Source: Desulfurococcaceae archaeon UBA285 (GTDB lineage Archaea; Thermoproteota; Thermoprotei_A; Sulfolobales; Desulfurococcaceae). Taken from it: a stretch of 29,117 nucleotides of DNA. The stretch is from contig DADP01000008.1 of NCBI GenBank assembly GCA_002495025.1, positions 1 through 29,117 on the forward strand, written 5' to 3'. Shown piece after piece: positions 23,195 through 29,117 of the stretch. The notes beneath the pieces are model-generated. The model was not told where the DNA came from. It saw only the letters and a list, made by a program, of their open reading frames with translations, and ran no database searches. Position 1 is the stretch's first letter. Every line of letters begins with the position of its first letter. The translations under genes and the position numbers were made by a program.

Positions 23195-23845
23195 GTGTCC
23201 TACGTGTCAGTTATGCAAGGTCGTTCTGGTTTTGGAGAGATTGATGCTTTGCGGCGGATGAGGAGGGGTGTTTTGTATCTGCTTATTGCATGGTTGATAA
23301 TGGTTGTTGCTGTTGCTACAGTATTTACTAGTTTTATTGTATCAATACCTGGTTTTATTAGGGTAAGAGGCCCACCCAGCTTTACTAGTATTCCACCCGG
23401 TGTAGTAGTTGCTTTGGTTTTACTCGTTATTGGAGTGGTTATTGCACTAGTTGGTTTCTACGTGGAGTTTATTCCTGGAGTAACGGGGTTGGCGCGTGTC
23501 CGCTCCGAGTTTTCAACTCCAGCACAACTCATTAGATTAGGATATATAGTGGGACTACTTCTTGTTTTAATTGGTATTCCATTAATACTAGTCGTTATAG
23601 GTGTCTTTGTAATCCTTGTTGGAATGGTATTTCTAATTATAGGTTTTATAGGAGTGGTAATACTGTGTTTTAAACTCAACGATGTATACAGTAACACGTT
23701 ATACTTAGTTGCTGGGATACTATTCATAGTAGGTATTTTCATACATATACTCGAAGTACTTGCATGGATACTACTATACATAGCACTGGGTAAAACAATA
23801 AGAAAACTAGAAGCTACACAACTACCAATACAGCCACCCGTTTAA
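23195..23845 (+). CDS. DUF973 multi-pass membrane protein
   Basis: A 216-residue protein with about five hydrophobic segments and a conserved start EIDALRRMRRGVLYL, typical of the archaeal DUF973 family (PF06157). A polar loop with FIPGVTGLARVRSEFSTP precedes the second half, and the short Pro-rich tail ends QPPV. Function unknown. The start is GTG at 23195 with GGTGGTG 5 nt ahead and a TATA box near 23150. A paralog follows 298 bp downstream with its own promoter, so the two are separately transcribed duplicates. Confidence 0.82.
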   Translation: MSYVSVMQGRSGFGEIDALRRMRRGVLYLLIAWLIMVVAVATVFTSFIVSIPGFIRVRGPPSFTSIPPGVVVALVLLVIGVVIALVGFYVEFIPGVTGLARVRSEFSTPAQLIRLGYIVGLLLVLIGIPLILVVIGVFVILVGMVFLIIGFIGVVILCFKLNDVYSNTLYLVAGILFIVGIFIHILEVLAWILLYIALGKTIRKLEATQLPIQPPV

Positions 23846-24143
23846 ACCCTGGAGTTAAAAATACAGCGTGTATTCCTAGCAGGCTCTTTTTGAAACAAGA
23901 GTGCTTTTAATTGTTGAGCTACTAGTGTAATCTAGGTTTGATACAGTAGATCCCTAAAACTACTTTGCTAATCACAAGTCTCTAAGCTACACTGTGATGA
24001 AACTAGTCAACTAGGATTTTAACATGTGTAAATATCTATGTAAGTAATAATCTATAAAAGCTGTATTGGTTACATGAGAATTAACAGTTCTATTATTTAA
24101 ATTTATAAATGTAAAGGCATATATTATTACTTGGGGTATTACT
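23846..24143. other. Spacer with promoter of the second DUF973 gene
   Basis: Just under 300 bp without a gene. ATTTAAATTTATAAAT at 24095-24110 is the likely TATA region of the downstream gene. A GTGATGA at 23994-24000 looks like a C box but has no partner D box. Nothing else recognised. Confidence 0.5.
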
Positions 24144-24776
24144 ATGAGCGATATAGCAATTCCTCAAAGCCCTCGTAGTCTTGAAGAAATAAATGCCTTA
24201 CAGCGCATGAAGAAGGGTGTACTACTAGTATTTATTGCATGGATATTCCTGGGAATATCTATTCTTGTTGGAATTACGAGTATTCTAGCAATGGGTGCTA
24301 TGGATGGGCTTGAAGGCCTCGTAGCTGGTGATGTTGCTCTTGTTGTTTTAATTATAGTTGGAGTTATAATTGCACTCATAGGACTATACAGAGAGTTTAT
24401 TCCAGGAGTAAAGAACCTCGCGGATATCTATCCCGAATTCTCAACTGCTGCAAAACTCATTAGAATTGGATATATAGGAGGCCTAATACTACTATTAATC
24501 GGCGCTATACTCACACTAGTCCTTATTGGCCTCTTAATAATTGTTATTGGATTAATACTCGTATTCTTGGGTACCATAGGCGTTATAATACTGTGCTTCA
24601 AACTCAAAGACAAATACCAAGATACATTATACCTTGTTGCCGGAGTATTATTCATAATAGGCCTCTTTATACCAATACTTGCAGTAATAGCATGGATACT
24701 ACTATACGCTGGTCTAGGGTCCACAGTGAGAAAACTACAAAGCACCACACCCTCACCAGCAACACAGCCCGTTTAA
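24144..24776 (+). CDS. DUF973 multi-pass membrane protein (paralog)
   Basis: A 210-residue protein, clearly homologous along its length to the gene before it: SLEEINALQRMKKGVLLVF at the start, REFIPGVKNLADIYPEFSTA in the middle, ILCFKLKDKYQDTLYLVAG and AWILLY near the end, and a Pro/Thr tail ending QPV. About five transmembrane segments. ATG at 24144 has GGGGT 6 nt upstream. It shows the same function-unknown family as its neighbour. The duplication must be fairly old, because only the core motifs are near-identical. Confidence 0.82.
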   Translation: MSDIAIPQSPRSLEEINALQRMKKGVLLVFIAWIFLGISILVGITSILAMGAMDGLEGLVAGDVALVVLIIVGVIIALIGLYREFIPGVKNLADIYPEFSTAAKLIRIGYIGGLILLLIGAILTLVLIGLLIIVIGLILVFLGTIGVIILCFKLKDKYQDTLYLVAGVLFIIGLFIPILAVIAWILLYAGLGSTVRKLQSTTPSPATQPV

Positions 24777-24923
24777 ATCCAAGGGGTTAAATAAAAATAT
24801 TTTTAGTTAATACCTCCCTACTTTCAGTGTATTTATAGATGAAGAAATCACTTAGTAATTCTATTATTTCACTGTCTTAAAAAGTACTTGTAGGTTAAAC
24901 GAGTAGTTTGCGTGGTATAGGTT

Positions 24924-25064
24924 TTAAAGGTCTTTGTAAGTTTTTACTAGGACCTCTAATCTCCCATTAAACTCGAAGTAGAAGCTATGGATTGTTTTTA
25001 AGCTTTCTATTAATTCCTTAGTAATGCCTTTCTTGCTCTCATAATATCTCCTTGATGAGATCAA
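24924..25064 (-). CDS. Possible small protein or relic overlapping the glycosyltransferase end
   Basis: A 46-codon minus-strand frame from TTG 25064 reads like protein: RRYYESKKGITKELIES and FNGRLEVLVKTYKDL, with amphipathic helix character. After its TAA the same frame stays readable for another 19 codons. It has no clear ribosome site of its own and overlaps the preceding gene by 26 bp. Either a small coupled gene or the leftover of a longer one. The remainder of the 24777-25038 gap shows nothing. Confidence 0.25.
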   Translation of the reverse strand: MISSRRYYESKKGITKELIESLKTIHSFYFEFNGRLEVLVKTYKDL

Positions 25065-26088
25065 TGTACTTTCTCGCTATTTCAATATAGTTATATTTCC
25101 TCGCGAAATCCAAGGCGTTTCTTGAGAGGTTTAACCATAACTCATGGTTTCCTAGGAGTTTTTCTAGGGCATTAGCGTAGTCTACTGGGTTGAAGCTATT
25201 AACCCTTATACCATTGAAGCCATCGATTACGACTTCTTCCGGTGTAGCGTTAGAGACTACTGCGGGGGTTCCACAAGCTGTAGCTTCTAGAGATGCATAG
25301 GAAAACGATTCGTAGCTTGAGGGCAGTATGAGAGCCTTTGCTTTACATAGAAGTTCTAGTTTTTCTTTTTCACTTATAGCATACTTGTACTCGACGCCTT
25401 CAACTCGTGGTAGTGTTGCAGGGGGTCCGATAACTACGAGTTTAACGTTGTAGCCTTTCTCTCTCAGTATTTTTACAGCCTCTATGCTAATCTGGGGGTT
25501 TTTAACAGGCCTAGTACCAATATGTATAATTATGTCTTCTCTCTCACCAGGTTCTAAGGGTTTGAAAAGCTCTAGTTTTAGAGGGAGTGGAATCACCGTG
25601 CAGTCTATATTGCGTCTTGTCTTAGTCTCATCTCTTAGTTTAGAGCTAACACAAATTATCCTATCATACCTTCTATACAACTCTCTCACGAGTATTTCGT
25701 AGAACCATCCTACTTTTAGGGTAAAACCATGGCTTACAGCAATTTTGGGTTTAAACATGAGGGGTATAATGCCGTTGACTATAGCTACATCGAAGCCTTC
25801 TTCTGAGAGGAGTTTAGAACCTTTTGTCAACCAATCAAAAGCCATTTTAAACCATGGGTCTCCTCTACACGGTTCTTGTTTCAATGTGTGTATGGGTATA
25901 GGGGAGTCGAGACCGTGCATTTCTTTAAACCACTCGCCGAGTTTCTCTCGTTCAACCCCCTGGTAACACCAGCTAAAAATAGTTGCTTCGTAGCCAAGCT
26001 TGATAAAACCCTCTGCTAGATAGGCAATAAATCTATTAACACCATCAAGGTGAGTAATATACTCTCTACGAATCAAAGCAATCTTCAC
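25039..26088 (-). CDS. Glycosyltransferase family 4
   Basis: A 349-residue GT-B protein. The N-terminal domain opens MKIALIRREYITHLDGVNR with a DG loop in place of the usual GG. The C-terminal domain has IIHIGTRPVKNPQISIEAV and the EX7E motif ESFSYASLE followed by ATACGTPAV. Such enzymes transfer sugars from nucleotide donors to lipid or glycan acceptors, often at the inner face of the membrane. The start is GTG at 26088 with GGTGGG 5 nt upstream. The MFS exporter lies upstream on the same strand with a 109 bp T-rich gap between, so the two may or may not share a transcript. Confidence 0.88.
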   Translation of the reverse strand: MKIALIRREYITHLDGVNRFIAYLAEGFIKLGYEATIFSWCYQGVEREKLGEWFKEMHGLDSPIPIHTLKQEPCRGDPWFKMAFDWLTKGSKLLSEEGFDVAIVNGIIPLMFKPKIAVSHGFTLKVGWFYEILVRELYRRYDRIICVSSKLRDETKTRRNIDCTVIPLPLKLELFKPLEPGEREDIIIHIGTRPVKNPQISIEAVKILREKGYNVKLVVIGPPATLPRVEGVEYKYAISEKEKLELLCKAKALILPSSYESFSYASLEATACGTPAVVSNATPEEVVIDGFNGIRVNSFNPVDYANALEKLLGNHELWLNLSRNALDFARKYNYIEIARKYIDLIKEIL

Positions 26089-26197
26089 AATTACCCACCA
26101 ATTTTTAATCTCAATTAATTGTCCTTCCTAGCTAAGTTCGTTATCTTCATTGTTATTATTATTTTTGTATTTTTCTTAATTCCTCCAACTGCTTGTT

Positions 26198-27529
26198 CTA
26201 CTCACTATTCTTTTTTACAATGGGGATTAGTGATAGAAGGGTTCCCACTATACAGAGGAATACGTAGATTACTAGTGAGGTCTCTACTGCTAGTGCTAGG
26301 TCTTCCTGTATTGTCATTATAGTGGTTATTATTGACATGCTTAGGGCCTGCCCGAGAAACCTCATAGTTGCTAGTAACGCGTTTGCTGAGCCGTATGCTT
26401 CTCGTGGACTCATATTTAATACAGCTGTAGTGTTTGGCGATGCAAAGAACGCGAAACCAGCTCCCAGTATTATCAATGCCGGGTATAACTGTGTTAGAGG
26501 GGCTTCAGGAGTCAGTAGTGTTAGACTATAAACTCCAATTGTTATCACCGCCATGCCCGTGGACGCTATTATTGAGGGATTATAATGGTCTCCTAGAAAC
26601 CCTGCAATAGGCGATAATAATACTTGTACTACTGGTTGAATACTCAGTATTAAACCAGTCTCGCTCGGCGGTAGACCACGTAGTTTCTGGAGGTAGTTGC
26701 TTAACAGTACTGTCAGCGCGTAGGTAGCACTGTAATTGAGTAGTGTAGCTACAACAGCCGCTATTATCCTCGTATTAAATAGTTTTGAATGGAGGATCCT
26801 ACTACTCCACCGCTCTACTAGGAGTACAGTGGACAGCGAGATACATCCAGTGAGCGCTACTACGAGTCCAATTAGACTATTGAGGTTTGATGCTCCATAA
26901 ATAATCATGCTTATCGAAGTAGCTGTAAACACCAATACTGGGATACTGGGTCTAGGAGACACTGTTCTACTAGACTCCACTGTCTTCAATGCAACTAGTA
27001 GTGCTAGTAGTGATACCAGGGTTTTAAACGCGAACAGTGAGCGCCACCCACAACAACTAGTTAAATAACCACCGAGCAAGGGCCCAGTGCTTAAACCCAG
27101 GTATACAGCCATAGTATTCAAGCCAATAGCTAATCCACGCCGCTCTCTCGGAGCAACTTCCCCCAGTACTGCTATAGCTGTACTAGTAATCATAGCAGCT
27201 GCCAATCCCTGTATAAACCTGTAAACCATTAAGTCTGTGAATCCACGAGCAGTGAAAACAGCGAGCGATGAAATAGTAAACAATACAAGACCCAATTTGA
27301 AAACCCTACTCCTACCAAGCCAGTCGCTAATCCTACCGAAAACGAGAACAGTTGAAGCAAGCGGTATTAAAAACGCGTTTACAACCCAGTTAACACTAGC
27401 AAGTGAGATTTCAAACTCAGATGCCATTAATGGCAGAGCAATAGCAATAGATGAAGAAGTAAACGGTGTGAGAAAAGAAGCCAGTGTGGTAGCTAGTAAA
27501 ACAGCACGCCAGCCTCTAACCACCTTCAT
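26198..27529 (-). CDS. MFS drug/H+ antiporter, DHA2-like (14 TM helices)
   Basis: About 443 residues with around 14 hydrophobic segments. Markers are VFGRISDWLGRSR (motif A between helices 2 and 3), RFIQGLAAAMI (motif B), LNTMAVYLGLSTGPLLGGYL (motif C of antiporters) and AGFLGDHYNP in the second half. This pattern is that of EmrB/QacA-type exporters that expel hydrophobic compounds using the proton gradient. ATG at 27529 is chosen over the GTG two codons upstream because GGTGAT lies at a better distance. A 109 bp poly-T-rich stretch after the stop may hold the terminator. Confidence 0.88.
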   Translation of the reverse strand: MKVVRGWRAVLLATTLASFLTPFTSSSIAIALPLMASEFEISLASVNWVVNAFLIPLASTVLVFGRISDWLGRSRVFKLGLVLFTISSLAVFTARGFTDLMVYRFIQGLAAAMITSTAIAVLGEVAPRERRGLAIGLNTMAVYLGLSTGPLLGGYLTSCCGWRSLFAFKTLVSLLALLVALKTVESSRTVSPRPSIPVLVFTATSISMIIYGASNLNSLIGLVVALTGCISLSTVLLVERWSSRILHSKLFNTRIIAAVVATLLNYSATYALTVLLSNYLQKLRGLPPSETGLILSIQPVVQVLLSPIAGFLGDHYNPSIIASTGMAVITIGVYSLTLLTPEAPLTQLYPALIILGAGFAFFASPNTTAVLNMSPREAYGSANALLATMRFLGQALSMSIITTIMTIQEDLALAVETSLVIYVFLCIVGTLLSLIPIVKKNSE

Positions 27530-27685
27530 AAACACTAATCACCAATACCAGAAGAGTGAATAGTAGTAGAGAATAAAAATACAATAGCTAACACTACAAG
27601 CAAGTCATTACCGTTGATGTAGAAAGCATAAGGTAAAAACATATTAAGTAAAAACGTGGAATTCCTATACGGGTAGAGTGGTTTC

Positions 27686-28678
27686 GTGGAGATCCTATAT
27701 TTGAGTAGAAGGGATATCGAGTCTCTAAACATAGCTCTTAGAGAGGTTATTGATGCAGTTGAGAAAGGGTTTAGATTGAAAGGCGAGGGCCGGGTTGAAC
27801 TTCCTCCAAAACTGGGTGTTCACCCGAGGAAAACGCGTTTATTCATGCAATGCCGGTTTATATTGGTGGTGAAGTAGACGCTGTTGGTGTTAAATGGGTT
27901 TCTGGGTATCCTGGAAACCCGGCTAGGGGCCTCCCATATATAAAGGGCTTGATTATTCTCAACGACCCGTCTACTGGTATACCCATAGCTGTAATGGATG
28001 CTACATGGATTACTATGGTTCGCACGGGAGCAGCGTCTGGTGTCGCCGCGAAATACCTGGCCCCTGTGAAAACAAAGAGTATTGGTATAATAGGGCTCGG
28101 CGTCCAGGGGAGGATACACCTACTTGCTCTGAGAGAAGTACTCGAGTTTAAGAAGGCATATGTCTACGACGTATTACCAGAAAAGATAGAAAGGTATATC
28201 ATGGATATGGGGTCTAAGTGTCCGGGTGTAGAGCTAGTCCCATGTAGAGACTACAAGTGTGCTACGAGAGACGCCGATGTAGTAGTCACAACTACCACTA
28301 TGTCGGAGGAGCCAAGGAGGTTTATAGGCCTCGACGACTTGAAAAAAAGACTTTCTAGTCATAGCAGTAGACTATGATGCAGCCCTCAAAGAAGAAGTAG
28401 TAAACACAGCCGACGTCTTCGTAGTAGACGATAAACAACAATACCAAGCAACCAGGGCAAAAGGCCCATACTTCAAAAACTACCCCGGCAAAATAGAATT
28501 AGACATGGGAGACATATGCACCAAGAGAATAGAGCACCTGAGAAACAAGCCAAGAAAAGCAACAATCCTACTAGGAATAGCAGTACACGACGTCATAGTC
28601 GCCAAACTAGTATACGAAAAAGCAGTCAAACAAGGCACTGGAACAACCCTACCACTCCAACCAACACAACAAGACTAG
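27686..28678 (+). pseudogene. Ornithine cyclodeaminase/mu-crystallin family gene with two frame lesions
   Basis: The whole family is readable across about 331 codons, but in shifting frames. Residues 1-51 run to PPKLGVHPRK; then a one-base loss near 27831-27834 moves the frame so that AFIHAMPVYIGGEVDAVGVK continues. This second part has the NAD-binding GIIGLGVQGR and WITMVRTGAAS. At A7 (28342-28348) an extra base ends it after DDLKK, and the original frame resumes with FLVIAVDYDAALKEE to the TAG at 28676. With six A's the join would be seamless. Family enzymes are NAD-dependent and convert ornithine to proline or reduce cyclic imino acids. The GTG start at 27686 follows GAGTGG. Sequencing error, recent decay or slippage at A7 are all possible. 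Confidence 0.85.
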
Positions 28679-28694
28679 CAAGACGTGTCTACTC

Positions 28695-28979
28695 TACTGG
28701 ATCAAACAACGCAACAATATCTATAAAGTACACGAAGCGGTATCGCGATTCAAAAACCCAAGAAGTAGAATCAAGCAAGTAGTAAAACTAGCCCGCAGGG
28801 TAGATAAGCTAGAAGCAAGAGTAGACGAGTTCACCGTGAAAGTAAACAAGCTAGAAGAGGAAATCAATAAGCTCTCAACTATAATCAACGAGCTAGTCGA
28901 AAATACAGAACTACTACCACAAATCAGTGAAGTCAGGAAGCTTCTAGATGAAATCCTCTTTGAAACGAATTTCATTTGA
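28695..28979 (+). pseudogene. Coiled-coil protein frame without a start codon
   Basis: An open frame encodes YWIKQRNNIYKVHEAVSRF, a basic patch (NPRSRIKQVVKLARRV), then heptad-like coiled coil (DKLEARVDEF, VNKLEEEINKLSTIINELV) and ends LLDEILFETNFI. No ATG, GTG or TTG precedes the coil; the first is GTG at 28836, well inside it. A GTG at 28685 in another frame (reading VSTLL) would connect if one base were removed near 28693. It may be a third frame lesion in this stretch, or a truncated gene. Function unknown. Confidence 0.5.
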
Positions 28980-29080
28980 GAACAGGCTGTGTTAAAAACG
29001 CGATAGATGAGAGTACTACGGTAGTAATGATTATTGTTATCGCTGGCGTGCAAGAGAACTTTTTGAGGGGCTGGATATGA
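28976..29080 (+). CDS. Possible 34-residue membrane microprotein
   Basis: TTG at 28976 shares TTGA with the coiled-coil stop. The frame holds a hydrophobic run TVVMIIVIAGV and ends at a TGA that overlaps the ATG of the next frame (ATGA). This chain of overlaps suggests coupling, but there is no strong ribosome site and the short length makes chance likely. Confidence 0.25.
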   Translation: MRTGCVKNAIDESTTVVMIIVIAGVQENFLRGWI

Positions 29081-29117
29081 AGAAGTATATGGATAGATAT
29101 ATACTCAATGTGAAGAA
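29077..29117 (+). CDS. Start of an unidentified gene, cut by the window edge
   Basis: ATG at 29077 follows TTTGAGGGG by about 6 nt, a good ribosome site. Only 13 codons are visible (MKKYMDRYILNVK), too few to identify the product. Confidence 0.45.
   Translation, partial: MKKYMDRYILNVK

Noticed and set aside
23994..24040. GTGATGA resembling box C of a third guide RNA
   Set aside because: No CTGA or C'/D' boxes at suitable spacing follow it.
26119..26322. 67-codon plus-strand hydrophobic frame
   Set aside because: It spans the T-rich gap after the MFS exporter and then runs antisense to its 3' end; its hydrophobicity comes from T-rich DNA.
28516..28782. 88-codon frame rich in Arg, Asn, Thr and Ser
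   Set aside because: It is the off-frame reading of the ornithine-cyclodeaminase C-terminus and coiled-coil region; composition is not protein-like.
1..29117. tRNA or rRNA genes
   Set aside because: I looked for T-arm GTTCRAATC-type motifs and GC-rich cloverleaf-length segments and saw none; a covariance search would be decisive.

Overview
The window looks like a piece of an AT-rich hyperthermophilic archaeal chromosome, most likely a crenarchaeon of the Desulfurococcales type (genus not determinable by eye). The signs are: HerA/NurA DNA-end processing genes, a Bat-type HTH regulator, archaea-specific membrane families (DUF973, DUF131), a split lipoate ligase next to a pair of LipS1/LipS2-like radical SAM proteins, archaeal box C/D guide RNAs, TATA boxes about 25-30 nt ahead of transcription starts, GGTG-type Shine-Dalgarno sites, many TTG/GTG starts, and heavy use of ATA, AGA/AGG and CTA codons.

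Layout. 1-2250 (minus): nurA followed by herA, which runs off the left edge. 2282-5633 (plus): a compact operon of DHH phosphoesterase, HDAC-family deacetylase, CYTH triphosphate-tunnel protein and stand-alone Cas4-like nuclease, divided from nurA by a symmetric divergent promoter. 5638-5795 (plus): two tandem box C/D guide RNAs. 5794-10753 (minus): hypD-hypC-hypE, then an MBL-fold hydrolase and an acyl-CoA-synthetase-like protein that lacks key catalytic motifs. 10819-11363 (minus): two small DUF131-like membrane proteins. 11434-13281 (plus): a thiamine-binding-type DUF77 protein and a cysteine-rich secreted protein. 13596-16552: a divergent lipoyl-cofactor locus. 16701-18412: an MFS transporter and a CxxC-rich YkgJ-type protein. 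18446-22990: a zone with several broken or chimeric genes (PfkB kinase remnant, SDH-protease/SDR chimera, alpha/beta-hydrolase fragment, GC-rich TnpB-tail remnant) around an intact HTH regulator and a glycosyltransferase. 23195-27535: tandem DUF973 membrane proteins, a second glycosyltransferase and a DHA2-like MFS exporter. 27686-29117: an ornithine-cyclodeaminase-family gene with two frame lesions, then a start-less coiled-coil frame and small coupled ORFs at the right edge.

Functional themes: the HerA-NurA pair resects DNA ends. HypC-HypD-HypE assemble the Fe(CN)2CO unit of [NiFe]-hydrogenase, but no hydrogenase or hypA/B/F is in view. The lip genes should make and attach lipoyl groups, with the acceptor protein elsewhere. 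The most noteworthy items are the guide-RNA tandem, the degenerate synthetase in the hyp operon, the protease/dehydrogenase chimera joined at a shared motif, the probable CTG start of the CYTH gene and the structured TnpB-end remnant.
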